Shown here: in pieces, positions 25,758 through 35,244 of the stretch
How positions within the stretch are numbered: position 1 is the first letter of the stretch
How the letters are laid out: each line of letters opens with the position of its first letter
Assembly (NCBI RefSeq): GCF_001278115.1
Contig: NZ_LIYD01000005.1
Coordinates: forward strand, 2,001,715-2,065,714
Source: Flavobacterium akiainvivens
GTDB taxonomy: Bacteria > Bacteroidota > Bacteroidia > Flavobacteriales > Flavobacteriaceae
Reading direction: 5' to 3'
DNA length: 64,000 bases
Program-made: the position numbers and the translations under genes
Notes under the pieces: model-generated
Told to the model about the DNA's origin: nothing
The model's database searches: none
The model's input: only the letters and a program-made list of their open reading frames with translations

Positions 25758-25809
25758 GCTGCGCTACGTTCGGCATGACACAAACTGCTGTGCTGCGTTC
25801 GGCATGACA
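25758..25809. repeat. Two near-identical 23-bp repeats
   Basis: GCTGCGCTACGTTCGGCATG... at 25758-25780 and GCTGTGCTGCGTTCGGCATG... at 25787-25809 differ at two positions. They lie in the 205-bp spacer after the giant T9SS gene. Their form is that of dispersed flavobacterial intergenic repeats rather than a CRISPR. Confidence 0.6.
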
Positions 25810-25846
25810 AAACCCACTAAAGTTTCGCAACAGCCCTAAAAACAAA

Positions 25847-25874
25847 AATCCTGCCCAGAACGGGCAGGATTTGT
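25847..25874 (-). terminator. Terminator of the 1471-aa T9SS gene
   Basis: AATCCTGCCC, a short loop, GGGCAGGATT: a 10-bp stem 44 bases after the stop of the minus-strand gene, with A-rich flank giving a T run on the minus strand. Confidence 0.75.
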
Positions 25875-25917
25875 TTTTCCCGGTCGGGAAAAAAAATTAA
25901 AAACACGAAACTAACAC

Positions 25918-28900
25918 TTACTTAACAATAAGTTTTTTGGTAATACCCTCGCCTGTTTTTACAAGATAAATTCCTGCAGCCAGGTTAGCGGTATTGATGC
26001 TTAGCGCCTGCTTAGCCTCATAAACTTTTTTACCGGTGTAGTCAAACACCTCAACATCGGCAGCACGGTTAAAGTAGGCTATGCCACTTTCTGCCGGGTT
26101 AGGGAACACCACAAACTGGTTGGCACGTGTATAATCGTCACCCAGGCCAAGGTTTGTTGTATCTACCGAATATACAGATAGCGTACCGCTTATCTCGTTT
26201 GCTATAATCACATAAGGTGTGTTATCAGGGCTATCGGCCGCGCTGATAAAGATGATGCCTTCGGGGCCGTTATCGCCACCGTAAGCCGATACTGTCCTGC
26301 TGTTTTTGTAGTCTACAAACTTCACGTCAGCCGGGTCAGTAACATCATACACCATTACACCGCCTATACGCTCAAGGCCTACAAAGGCAAATGTTTTTTC
26401 GCCTATCTGGGCAACCGTTACACCTTCCGGCTCAGGGCCTTTGGCACGGCTGCGCGTTTTAGAAGTGTTGTCTTCGCTATCAGCATTAAACAGGGCGCTT
26501 ATAGATGGCGTCATGGCAGTGTACACTTCAAAATCGTTACCGCTGTCGTATACTATTTCTTTAGTATCGGCATTAAAGATTGAGAATGAGCGTGAACCCA
26601 GCGAGTAGATCTCCTCATAGTTACCGGCCTCATTTTTACCGTCGAAAGCCGTAACACGGAACCTGCCTGCGTTAAATGATTTCTTAAGCATTGCCGCATT
26701 AGGGAACGCCGTAGCATCAAGCGTATAAGAGTCGGCACCAATAGTAGTGCGTTCTACAAAGCCTGTGTATTCTTTCTCATCACCCTCGTTAGCGGTAACA
26801 ATGTAGTTAACACCACCCACGCTGTATGTAGCAGCGCCATCAGGCATGTAGTATGATTTAATTGGCCAGTTGGCAATAAGTATTTCGTTGTTGTTATCAG
26901 ATATATCAAATCCGTTACCCGGAAGGCTTACGTCTTTAGTGCCCAGTGCCCAAACATCGGCAATGGCGCCTGTAGCAAGGTTAATCTCGGCAATGGCGTT
27001 GTTTTCCTGCAGGGTTACCCATGCTTTTTGAGAATCGGCACTTGTAGTGATGTATTCCGGTTCAAAATCCTGGCTTAGTGTGCTTTCAGGCTTCAGTTTC
27101 CTTACGCCACTGGCTATAAGGGCTGCTTCCTGGCTGTTGTATGCCGTGAACAGTAGTGTGCTTACGTTAGCCTGTGTAAGGTTAGCCACACCGCCGCTTA
27201 TGTCTATTATACTTACCGAACCTTCAGGGTCTACGCTGTAGTTAGCGTTTGGCTGGCCTTCGTTAGCCGTAAGTACTTTAGTACCATCTGGTGTAAACGA
27301 TACGTTATCCGGAAGGTTGCCCACCGTTACCTGCTTAAGGAATGTACCATCTGTATCAAAAAATACAACCGAACCGTTCTCAGTACCTACCGCATTTGGA
27401 GAAGCTACTGCCACAATACCGTTATGTACAGCTACGCTGGTTACCTCGCCATAAGGGGCCATATCTATGCTCTCTATTGTTACCGGAGCTTCCGGGTTTT
27501 CAAAGTTGATGATATCAAGCCTGCCCTCTACTGCGCTTGTAGCGAATAGCTTTTTACTTGCAGGGTCAAACACCACAATCTCGCAGGTGCTCTCGTTAGC
27601 GCCGCTTGGGTCGAAGCTCACTACATAATCAAGTGTAATGGTTTCGTTAGCCACCGGGGCCTGGATGTCGTTATCTTTAATATATACCGTAGCAAGTGTA
27701 TCACCTGTAATGGTAACACCCACAGGGTTTTCAAGGCTTAGTACAAAGTATTCAGAATATTCTTCAACATCTGTATCGTCTAAAACAGGGATAGCTATAG
27801 TTTGCGTAAGCGCACTGCTGCCTGTAAAGTTTAGTGTTTGTGTGGAGAATGTAAAGTCCTGGCCGGCTGTAGCGGTGCTCCATGGGGCAGCCTTAAGTAC
27901 AAGGTCTACCGAACCCGTTGCAGGATTGGCAAGGTTTACCACAAAGTTTAGTGTACCCGCGTTTTCATTAACTACTACAAACGTTTCATCAAAAGATACT
28001 GTAGTGTTGTAGCTAAAGCTAAACTCGTAAGGGCAGGTCATGGTAAGGCCGTTGGCATCGGCAATGTTAGCTACCGTAAGCTCATAGGCTGAACCGGCTG
28101 TAAAAGCAGTGCCGTATGTTAGCGTAACCGTGTTACCGTTTAGCACAGCCGAAGTAAGGCCTGCAATACCGGTATAGTTAGCCACCGTTTGGGCAGATGC
28201 AGCATTAAGCGCACTGTTAAACGCAAGGGTAATGGTAGTGTTGTTTACCACAGTAGCCGTTTGCACGGTTGGCGAGCTTGGGAACGCCCATGCAGGCCAT
28301 GTTTGAGGCTCTGTGCCGCCAGCTACTGCAACCCAGTTAGCCGGGTTAACAAGCGCAGCCTTAAGTTCGGCAGGAGTACCTGTCATGGTACCGGTATAGT
28401 AAGCATTAACCGCGTTACCGTCTACAGCGCCTGTAACAGTACTGGTGTTAGTGCTGTTAGCCGCTGTAAGGCCTGCTGGCTGCATAGAAACGCTGCCACT
28501 GCACGATGTGTTAGCTGTAGCCCAGCCGTTGCTGGTAAGGGCCGTAATATAGTTAGGCGCTGTGTTAGTGCCTGTATATACAATTACCTGGTCGCCACCA
28601 GAGCTAAGGCCAAAGCCCGAACCCGTTACCGTACCTGAGCTTGCCGTTAGGGCATCGTTTTGTATGGTTACTACAGTACCGGCCGGTATGCAGCTTGTAG
28701 CTGTCCAAACAATACCGTTAGGGCACTGTGGTGTAGCGTTAGAAGTATATTTAGAGTCGGTAAACGTAATAAACGTACCGGCTGCAATATCAACAAACGT
28801 TACAAAAGCAATTTCGTCTTCGCCACCGCTTACGTTCATACGGTATGCCGTGAATAGGATATCGCCGGCTGTAAGCGCAGTCTGAACCGCTATAGTTGTA

Positions 28901-30333
28901 AAGGTAGATGTTACCGCTGTTGCAACCGCGTTGTTGCTTTCGTCTTCCACCACGTTTGGCAGCAGCGCTACATAATATGCCTGTGCATTGGCAAGAGCCG
29001 CTGTAGGTACAATAGTAATGGTGTTATCGGCAAAAGTAGCATCAAAAGGCACTACAGCGCCGTTAGCGTTGTTAAGGCGAAGCTCTACAAGGGCATCAAC
29101 GTTTGTGTTGGTTATAGCCGCATCGTTTATAAGCCTTACGTTTTCGTTAAATGATAGCGTTATTGGGGTTGCAACCGCTACGTTTGCCGCGTTGTTAGCC
29201 GGAACAATAGTTACAGCCGGGGCAGTAGTATCACTGGTACCCTCCATTGCGGTAGCGTGTACGGTTACGTTGTCAAAACGGTTGTTGCCTTCAAGGCCGC
29301 CTGTGCCCTGCTCAAACGCTACTTTAATTTTAAAGTTGGCATTGTTATCAGCGCCTGCTATGGCAGAAAGGTCAAGCGTAACCAATGATGGCGTAGTGGT
29401 TATAGGGTCTACCGTCTGGAAAAGCGTGTAGGTTGTTCCGTCTAAAGAGTATGACCATTTCTGGATTGAGGCACCCGAGCCTGAACGGCGTGTTACCGCT
29501 TTAAAAACAGGGTTTTCATATCCTGTAGTAGGCAGGGCAAACAGTACTTCGCCACCCACAGGGTTGTTAAACCTAAGATGTGTACCAGCTGGGTCGCCAT
29601 TTTGTGCGTTTAGGTCGGCAAAGTCCTGGCCATCGCCCGAAACCATTTCGCTGGCTGTGCCCAGGTTAGCCGTTACACTGCCGCCTGCAACAAGAAACGA
29701 AGTCTCGTTAGTATAGGTAGCACCGTTAAAGTTCCAGTAGTGTACCAGTTGTGGTACAGCAAGCTCTTGGCCTTCAAGGGTAAAGTTATCAAAACGGTTG
29801 TTGCCTTCAAGGCCGCCTGTGCCCTGTTCAAACGCTACCTTAATTTTAAAGTTGGCATTGTTATCAGCTCCTGCTATGGCAGAAAGATCAAGCGTTACTA
29901 ATGATGGTGTAGTGGTTATAGGATCTACCGTCTGGAAAAGCGTGTAGGTAGTACCGTCTAATGAGTATGACCATTTTTGGATAGAAGCCCCCGAGCCTGA
30001 ACGGCGGGTTACTACTTTTGCCACCACATCCTGGTAGCCGGTTGTAGGCAGTGCAAATAGTACTTCGCCGCCTACAGGATTGTTAAATCTAAGGTGTGTG
30101 CCGGCCGCATCGCCGTTTTGTGCGTTAAGTGTACCAAAATCCTGGCCGTCTCCGGTTACCATTTCGCTGGCAGTACCCAGGTTTGCGGTTATGGTGCCCG
30201 TACCTACGTTAGCAGTAGTGTAGGTGGCAACCGTGTTAAAGTTCCAGTAATGCAGCAGTTCCTGTGCCCCGGCCATATTGGCCAAAAGGCAGGCAAACAG
30301 CAGCATAATGGCTTTTGTGTAGTTGTTTTGCAT
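25918..30333 (-). CDS. Giant T9SS-sorted multidomain extracellular protein
   Basis: 1471 aa, exported by Sec (signal peptide to about residue 23) and then by the type IX system. In order: two nearly identical beta-sandwich modules (about 24-190 and 195-360, both with HYWNFN...GGEVLFALPTTGY), a Big_5-type Ig domain (TAPAVTIVPANNAANVAVATPITLSF), a lamin-tail-like domain (485-690), a second Ig-like domain, a Calx-beta domain (SVDLVLKAAPWSTATAGQDF), a choice-of-anchor-I-type beta propeller (about 900-1390, GPEPEGVTVAQIGEK) and a C-terminal sorting domain (FPNPAESG...NLAAGIYLVKTGEGITKKLIVK). It is probably a surface or secreted adhesin or phosphatase-like protein; the propeller type is often near alkaline phosphatases. 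The role is not proven. Confidence 0.85.
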   Translation of the reverse strand: MQNNYTKAIMLLFACLLANMAGAQELLHYWNFNTVATYTTANVGTGTITANLGTASEMVTGDGQDFGTLNAQNGDAAGTHLRFNNPVGGEVLFALPTTGYQDVVAKVVTRRSGSGASIQKWSYSLDGTTYTLFQTVDPITTTPSLVTLDLSAIAGADNNANFKIKVAFEQGTGGLEGNNRFDNFTLEGQELAVPQLVHYWNFNGATYTNETSFLVAGGSVTANLGTASEMVSGDGQDFADLNAQNGDPAGTHLRFNNPVGGEVLFALPTTGYENPVFKAVTRRSGSGASIQKWSYSLDGTTYTLFQTVDPITTTPSLVTLDLSAIAGADNNANFKIKVAFEQGTGGLEGNNRFDNVTVHATAMEGTSDTTAPAVTIVPANNAANVAVATPITLSFNENVRLINDAAITNTNVDALVELRLNNANGAVVPFDATFADNTITIVPTAALANAQAYYVALLPNVVEDESNNAVATAVTSTFTTIAVQTALTAGDILFTAYRMNVSGGEDEIAFVTFVDIAAGTFITFTDSKYTSNATPQCPNGIVWTATSCIPAGTVVTIQNDALTASSGTVTGSGFGLSSGGDQVIVYTGTNTAPNYITALTSNGWATANTSCSGSVSMQPAGLTAANSTNTSTVTGAVDGNAVNAYYTGTMTGTPAELKAALVNPANWVAVAGGTEPQTWPAWAFPSSPTVQTATVVNNTTITLAFNSALNAASAQTVANYTGIAGLTSAVLNGNTVTLTYGTAFTAGSAYELTVANIADANGLTMTCPYEFSFSYNTTVSFDETFVVVNENAGTLNFVVNLANPATGSVDLVLKAAPWSTATAGQDFTFSTQTLNFTGSSALTQTIAIPVLDDTDVEEYSEYFVLSLENPVGVTITGDTLATVYIKDNDIQAPVANETITLDYVVSFDPSGANESTCEIVVFDPASKKLFATSAVEGRLDIINFENPEAPVTIESIDMAPYGEVTSVAVHNGIVAVASPNAVGTENGSVVFFDTDGTFLKQVTVGNLPDNVSFTPDGTKVLTANEGQPNANYSVDPEGSVSIIDISGGVANLTQANVSTLLFTAYNSQEAALIASGVRKLKPESTLSQDFEPEYITTSADSQKAWVTLQENNAIAEINLATGAIADVWALGTKDVSLPGNGFDISDNNNEILIANWPIKSYYMPDGAATYSVGGVNYIVTANEGDEKEYTGFVERTTIGADSYTLDATAFPNAAMLKKSFNAGRFRVTAFDGKNEAGNYEEIYSLGSRSFSIFNADTKEIVYDSGNDFEVYTAMTPSISALFNADSEDNTSKTRSRAKGPEPEGVTVAQIGEKTFAFVGLERIGGVMVYDVTDPADVKFVDYKNSRTVSAYGGDNGPEGIIFISAADSPDNTPYVIIANEISGTLSVYSVDTTNLGLGDDYTRANQFVVFPNPAESGIAYFNRAADVEVFDYTGKKVYEAKQALSINTANLAAGIYLVKTGEGITKKLIVK

Positions 30334-30511
30334 AAGTTGTTAGCTGTTGGTTAATAATGTGGTGCAAATGTGCGCCTGCTGTATTATCCAAGTTTTAAAT
30401 AAAAAACAACGCTGCGTTATTATGAAGTTACCAATATTTCTTAAATGTAAAAACCTACAGATTTTGTAAGTTTCGTTAACTAATATTTAACAAATTTACA
30501 TTTTAAATAAA

Positions 30512-30575
30512 AAAGCCTGCTGATATCGGGCAGGCTTTAAAAAGGTTGGGAATCTTCGGGGGGTAATTCCCAACC
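30512..30575. terminator. Two adjacent strong hairpins in a 420-bp spacer
   Basis: AAAGCCTGC...GCAGGCTTT (30512-30538) and GGTTGGGAAT...ATTCCCAACC (30544-30575) stand side by side between the starts and ends of two minus-strand genes (30334-30753). On the minus strand each is followed by a T run. No gene for which they would be the terminator is visible, so a small RNA ending here is possible. The rest of the spacer is AT-rich and otherwise empty. Confidence 0.5.
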
Positions 30576-30693
30576 TGTAGCGGGGGTTATATAATAGTTG
30601 TTAGATGCAGTATTTGCAGATATATACGTCAGGCTGTTTTATATGGTTTTAAAAAAGAATGTTTTTTTAAAAGATTTTAGAATTGGGCATAAA

Positions 30694-30717
30694 AAAGGCT
30701 GCCGGTAAGCAGCCTTT
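30694..30717 (-). terminator. Terminator of the fasciclin gene
   Basis: AAAGGCTGC...GCAGCCTTT stem followed on the minus strand by TTTTTTATG, about 40 bases after the stop. Confidence 0.75.
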
Positions 30718-30753
30718 AAACAACATTTACTAACACTGAAAAAAATCACTCAT

Positions 30754-31308
30754 TTATTTTGGCATCAAAACCGTGTCTATAACGTGTATAACACCGTTAC
30801 TTTGGTTTACATCGGCAATGGTAATTTTAGCCTTACCGCCTTTTTCGTCGATTACCCAGGTATCTTTACCGTCATTCTTAAACCAAAGCTTACCGCCTTC
30901 TACCGTAGTAACTTCGGCACTGCCATTTCCTTTTTTAATGGCGGCAGCTACATCGGCAGCGCTCCATTTACCGGCTACCACATGGTAGGTAAGCACGGTT
31001 TTAAGCATCTCTTTGTTTTCGGGTTTCAACAGTTTGTCTACCGTACCTTTAGGCAGCTTATCAAAAGCGGCATTGGTTGGGGCAAAAACGGTAAACGGCC
31101 CTTTACCCTGAAGCGTTTCTACCAGCCCGGCAGCTTTAACGGCGGCTACCAGCGTGGTATGGTCTTTAGAGTTCATGGCATTTTCTACAATATTTTTGGT
31201 TGGGTACATGGCCGCGCCACCCACCATTTTGGTTTGCGCCACAGCGGCACCGCTAATAAGCATAATAAAGGCAATGATTGCTGTTGCTAAAAATTTTGGG
31301 GTTTTCAT
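30754..31308 (-). CDS. Secreted fasciclin-domain protein
   Basis: A 184-aa single FAS1 domain protein. The start is set at the ATG at 31308, where a signal peptide begins (MKTPKFLATAIIAFIMLISGAAVAQ); the frame extends to 31431 but without sense. The domain shows NIVENAMNSKDHTTLVAAVKAAGL, GPFTVFAPTNAAFDKLP, the YHVVAGK box and NGVIHVIDTVLMP. FAS1 domains mediate adhesion or ligand binding; Bacteroidota carry many single-domain secreted forms. It is monocistronic. An imperfect hairpin (AAGCCCGTGAG...CATGGGCTT, near 31425-31450) lies upstream and might be a leader structure. Confidence 0.88.
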   Translation of the reverse strand: MKTPKFLATAIIAFIMLISGAAVAQTKMVGGAAMYPTKNIVENAMNSKDHTTLVAAVKAAGLVETLQGKGPFTVFAPTNAAFDKLPKGTVDKLLKPENKEMLKTVLTYHVVAGKWSAADVAAAIKKGNGSAEVTTVEGGKLWFKNDGKDTWVIDEKGGKAKITIADVNQSNGVIHVIDTVLMPK

Positions 31309-31566
31309 GGTTGTCTTTTGTTTAAAGTTTATAGGTACAGATACGCCATAAAAACAACCGTGGTTTGAAGGAGGATTTACATTTGGGAAAAGATTAACAA
31401 CAGGAAACTTTAAGGCACAAAAAAAGCCCATGCATCAACTCACGGGCTTCAACCAACTAATAAAAACACACTTTTATGCTCCTTGCATACCCTATATACG
31501 ATGGCTTTTTTGCACCGGTTTTAAAAAAATGCAATTTTAACATACGCCTCCATATCCTATAAAATG

Positions 31567-31574
31567 TAACTTTG
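31567..31574 (+). promoter_or_regulatory. -7 box TAACTTTG of lpxK
   Basis: Matches the Bacteroidota TAnnTTTG -7 element and ends 4 bases before the lpxK ATG, so the transcript would be nearly or fully leaderless. Confidence 0.5.
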
Positions 31575-31578
31575 TAGT

Positions 31579-32607
31579 ATGCTTAAACTATTGCGCAGGC
31601 TGCTCCTGCCCTTCTCTGCCCTGTATTGGCTAATTACAGCCATACGCAACCTGCTGTATGATTGGGGGGTGTATACATCGCACTCTTTCCCCCTGCCGGT
31701 TATAGCCGTGGGCAACCTGAGTACCGGCGGCACGGGCAAAACCCCGCAGACCGAATACCTCATCCGCCTGCTGGGCGACCGGTACCGCATTGCCACCCTG
31801 AGCCGGGGCTATGGCCGCAAAACCAACGGATTTATAATTGCCAATGAAAACGCTGCTGCCCAAACCATTGGCGACGAGCCCTACCAGTTTTACAGTAAAT
31901 TCCCCAACATAACCGTGGCCGTAGATGCCAACCGGGTTAACGGTGTTACCAACCTCCTGAACCTTAACCCAAAGCCTGAAATCATACTGCTGGACGATGC
32001 CTACCAGCACCGCCGCCTTAAGGCCGGGTTTTATATTTTGCTTACCGCTTACAGCGAAATTTATCCTGACGATTTTATACTCCCCGCGGGCAACCTGCGC
32101 GAAAGCCGCACCGGCGCACACCGTGCCAATGTTATTGTAGTAACCAAGTGCCCGCCGGATTTATCGGATACTGAGCAGCAACGCATTATCAAAAAGCTAA
32201 AGCCAAAACCTTCCCAAAAAGTGTTTTTTACTTGTATTGATTATGATGATTTAGTATATTCGGAAAAAGGTGTGCTGCATATTGATGATGCTACACAAAC
32301 GCAGCGGGTTCTTGTGGCAGGCATAGCAAAACCGCAATATTTTTTTGAGGTACTGGCCGGGCCGGGTACTATAAACAAACAGTATCCCGACCACCATGAG
32401 TTTACCGAAACCGAATTAAACGAACTGAACCAATTAGCTAATGAACGCATTATTATAACCACCGAAAAAGACTATACACGCCTTAAGGGCAAGCTGCCCG
32501 CCGACAGCCTGTATTACCTGCCCATTAGCAGTATGTTTATTAACGGTGGCGATGATTTTGACAATACCATTTTAACCTATGTGGGAAAAAGTACAGCAAA
32601 CCGCTAA
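31579..32607 (+). CDS. lpxK: Tetraacyldisaccharide 4'-kinase
   Basis: 342 aa. It phosphorylates the 4' position of the lipid A disaccharide precursor on the inner membrane. An N-terminal membrane-associated helix (LLRRLLLPFSALYWLITAIR) is followed by the P-loop GGTGKTP (about 55-61) and LDDAYQHRRLKAGFYILL, the conserved catalytic region. Length and order are usual for the family. Its last 29 bases overlap the start of the purine nucleoside phosphorylase gene, which lies in another frame. Confidence 0.95.
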   Translation: MLKLLRRLLLPFSALYWLITAIRNLLYDWGVYTSHSFPLPVIAVGNLSTGGTGKTPQTEYLIRLLGDRYRIATLSRGYGRKTNGFIIANENAAAQTIGDEPYQFYSKFPNITVAVDANRVNGVTNLLNLNPKPEIILLDDAYQHRRLKAGFYILLTAYSEIYPDDFILPAGNLRESRTGAHRANVIVVTKCPPDLSDTEQQRIIKKLKPKPSQKVFFTCIDYDDLVYSEKGVLHIDDATQTQRVLVAGIAKPQYFFEVLAGPGTINKQYPDHHEFTETELNELNQLANERIIITTEKDYTRLKGKLPADSLYYLPISSMFINGGDDFDNTILTYVGKSTANR

Positions 32608-33394
32608 ATACATAACCGACAAAACAGGCTTTGTGCCGCGCTATGGCGTTATTTTAGGCAGTGGCCTGGGCGGCTTTACACAGGATATTGCCGTAGAACA
32701 CACCATACCTTATAGTGAGCTGCCTAACTTTCCGGTTACTACCGTAGAGGGGCACACCGGGCAGCTGGTTTTTGGAAAAATAGGCCAAAATACCGTGGTG
32801 GCTATGCAGGGGCGTTTTCATTATTATGAAGGCTACAGCATGCAGGAGGTTACCTTTGCCGTAAGGGTTATGAAAGCCCTGGGGGTAGACAAGCTGATTG
32901 TAAGCAACGCCAGCGGCGGGGTTAACCCATTTTACAAGGTGGGCGATGTTGTTATTATTTACGATCACATAAACATGATGCCTGAGCATCCGCTAAGGGG
33001 TAAAAACGACGAACGTTTTGGCCCGCGCTTTGTAAACATGAGCGAGCCCTACAGCCGTAAAATGATTAGCAAAGCCAAGGAAATTGCAGTAACACAGGGC
33101 ACTGATGTTAAAGATGGTATTTACCTGGGCTTACAGGGGCCAACGTTTGAAACCCTGAGCGAATACCGCATGGTAAAGATACTGGGCGCCGACTGCGTAG
33201 GCATGAGCACCGTGCCCGAAGTGATTGTGGCGCGCCACATGGGCATGGAGTGTTTTGGCATATCGGTTATTACCGATATGGGCGACACACAGGAAGGCGT
33301 AAGCAACGTAAGCCATGACGAGGTGCTACAGGCAGCTGCATCGGCAGAACCAAAGGTAAGGGCACTGATTAAAGAACTGATTATTAAGTATTAG
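32579..33394 (+). CDS. punA: Purine-nucleoside phosphorylase
   Basis: A 271-aa trimeric-type PNP: phosphate-binding GVILGSGLGGF, GRFHYYEGY, VSNASGGVNP, GLQGPTFETLSEYRM and GMSTVPEVIVARHMGM, with the specificity region SVITDMG. It cleaves inosine and guanosine for purine salvage. It overlaps lpxK by 29 bases; the ATG at 32579 is preferred because it precedes the whole conserved domain (PRYGVILGSG) at the normal distance. The lpxK-punA order is common in Flavobacteriaceae. Confidence 0.95.
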   Translation: MWEKVQQTAKYITDKTGFVPRYGVILGSGLGGFTQDIAVEHTIPYSELPNFPVTTVEGHTGQLVFGKIGQNTVVAMQGRFHYYEGYSMQEVTFAVRVMKALGVDKLIVSNASGGVNPFYKVGDVVIIYDHINMMPEHPLRGKNDERFGPRFVNMSEPYSRKMISKAKEIAVTQGTDVKDGIYLGLQGPTFETLSEYRMVKILGADCVGMSTVPEVIVARHMGMECFGISVITDMGDTQEGVSNVSHDEVLQAAASAEPKVRALIKELIIKY

Positions 33395-33396
33395 GT

Positions 33397-34200
33397 TTAC
33401 TTAACCACTACAGGAAATACATAGGTTGCCATATAGGGGTTGCCATCTACAGTTGACGGGGCTACTTTAGGAAAAGAAGGCATAATTTTTACAACCTCAT
33501 CCTGAAGTTGCCCTGTAAATCCAAAAAGCTCAAAAGCAAGCAGGCCTCCTTCTTCATCAATTGTAAGCCTTATCACTTTTGTATCCTTTTTAAGTTCATC
33601 CACTGCAGCTGCACTTAGTTTCGGCAAAAGCCAGCCTGTAAATTTTTCTTCAAAACACTTTATAGGTGCTTTAACACCCACACACTCAGGAAAAACCGCA
33701 TCAATAATATCTATACCCCCTATTGGGCTTGTTTTATTATGCAATCTCTCATACATACTTTTGTAATCATGCCTGAATAAACCCGTACCGGTATCTTTTA
33801 CCAATACTAATACAAACCCTACCGAGCAAGTAGCCGGGGTACCCTCTGGCCTGTAAATGGGAATTACTTTCGGAAGTTTTTGCAGGGAAGCTTTAGCAAT
33901 GGCCTCAACTGTACTGTTGGCAGATTTTACCCTACGAACCTCTATATCACCCGATTCGGTTGTAAAAAGCATAAGGTTTACCTCTATTCTTTCTTGTGGA
34001 ACAGGTTGCTTTTTATGATAACCATTTACAGAATCAAGCACTATAGCACCCACGCTCTGCACAAAGCAGTCGTAACGCAATTCTGGTTCAACACATCCGG
34101 GAAATAACGGCACACTACGATTTGTAGTTTCAAGTTCAGTTCGCTGGGCAAAGACTACAGATACTGCAAAAAGCAGCATTATGAGGAGTTTAAATTTCAT
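33397..34200 (-). CDS. Secreted TonB-C-like hypothetical protein
   Basis: 267 aa with a signal peptide (MKFKLLIMLLFAVSVVFAQ). The mature part opens with SVPLFPGCVEPELRYDCF and reaches ANSTVEAIAKASLQKLPKVIPIY, the plFPGC-type pattern of Bacteroidota energy-transducer (TonB C-terminal-like) domains. A second half (VFPECVGVKAPIKCFEEKF...IMPSFPKVAP) repeats the same pattern, so the protein is two tandem degenerate domains. There is no membrane anchor. It ends 3 bases after the convergent punA gene. The role is unknown. Confidence 0.65.
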   Translation of the reverse strand: MKFKLLIMLLFAVSVVFAQRTELETTNRSVPLFPGCVEPELRYDCFVQSVGAIVLDSVNGYHKKQPVPQERIEVNLMLFTTESGDIEVRRVKSANSTVEAIAKASLQKLPKVIPIYRPEGTPATCSVGFVLVLVKDTGTGLFRHDYKSMYERLHNKTSPIGGIDIIDAVFPECVGVKAPIKCFEEKFTGWLLPKLSAAAVDELKKDTKVIRLTIDEEGGLLAFELFGFTGQLQDEVVKIMPSFPKVAPSTVDGNPYMATYVFPVVVK

Positions 34201-34242
34201 TTGGTATGGGTTTACTGCACAAATATATAAATATGTGCAGTA

Positions 34243-35085
34243 CTACCACCCCGTTACCAGTAAATTGCCGGCAGCCTTTTCGCCGCACTTTTGGTATTTG
34301 GCATACGCCGATACCGCCCGCTTGCGTATTGCCGCATTGCCCTCTCCCGCCAGGTAGCCGGTTATGGCATCGTGAATGGTGTAGGCTTCGGGGCACATAA
34401 GGTGGGTAGTCCACACCAGTGGGTTTACTTTTTCTTTATCAAGGTGCTGCGAAAAATAGCTTTTACTAAAACACGCCAAAACAACCACATTGCGGGTTTT
34501 GCCATCTGTATTTTTGTATACCTCATCTACATCAAAATCCATAAGGCCGTCGTGGCCTATATAGCCTACAAAGCTGCTGTTACCGCTTATGCCCAGTGTT
34601 TTTCCGTTAAGGTTTAGCGTGTCTTTTGCTGCGCCGTTTGCTGCCGCCAAAAAATCCTGCGTGCATTGTTTTATGTATTGCCCATCGTAAGCATCGGCCA
34701 CGAGGTAGCAGTTTTTGGTAGCGTGTTTAAACACCAGGCGTTCTAAAACCAAACTGTCTTTCTTTATGGTTTTTACCAGCTTCCACTCCTTGCTCTTTTT
34801 AAAATAGGTACGTATTCCGTAGCCACAGCCCCAATACAGGTTAGTATTTGGGTCCTGTCCGTTGCCTATACCCGCCGGAACGGGTACTATGCCCTGGTAT
34901 TTGTTATCGCACAGGGCAACAAATATGTGCAGGGTATTGGTAAGTGTATCAAAAGGAACATTTTGTTTTTCAGAAACCTGGGAAACAGCTGCCGGTTTTA
35001 TATTGTCAGTTTCAGCAACGGCGGGTTGCTGCTTTTTACAGCAAATAAAGGCCACGCAGGCAAGGAAGGGTAAAAAGTATTTCAT
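34243..35085 (-). CDS. Putative lipoprotein, 280 aa
   Basis: MKYFLPFLACVAFICCKKQQ is a lipoprotein-like signal with a double cysteine at about 15-16. The mature sequence contains TLHIFVALCDNKYQGIVPVPAGIGNGQDPNTNLYWGCGYGIRTYFKKS, then GYIGHDGLMDFD and NVVVLACFSKSYF, which looks like a soluble alpha/beta domain with a possible Cys-His pair. I do not recognise a characterised family, though similar lipoproteins occur across Bacteroidota. It is transcribed in the same direction as the 33397-34200 gene, 42 bases upstream. Confidence 0.6.
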   Translation of the reverse strand: MKYFLPFLACVAFICCKKQQPAVAETDNIKPAAVSQVSEKQNVPFDTLTNTLHIFVALCDNKYQGIVPVPAGIGNGQDPNTNLYWGCGYGIRTYFKKSKEWKLVKTIKKDSLVLERLVFKHATKNCYLVADAYDGQYIKQCTQDFLAAANGAAKDTLNLNGKTLGISGNSSFVGYIGHDGLMDFDVDEVYKNTDGKTRNVVVLACFSKSYFSQHLDKEKVNPLVWTTHLMCPEAYTIHDAITGYLAGEGNAAIRKRAVSAYAKYQKCGEKAAGNLLVTGW

Positions 35086-35244
35086 ATAGGCTGGTTTACT
35101 TATATAACCTTTATATACCTGAAATATTGTTTGTTACTTTTTTTAGCTGCTCATTTGCGGGCTTACTGTGTTGATAAATTCAATTCGTCATCCAATACTT
35201 AACTAAAAAACCTGCATGCCTTATTTTTACCAAAAACATTTACT

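Noticed and set aside
25758-25809. Two 23-bp repeats that could start a CRISPR array
   Set aside because: Only two imperfect copies, a 6-base gap instead of a spacer, and no cas genes anywhere in the window.
28189-29431. Long plus-strand frames opposite the giant T9SS gene
   Set aside because: They are antisense shadows caused by the Thr/Ala/Val-rich codons of the minus-strand gene. They lack starts, signals and family resemblance.
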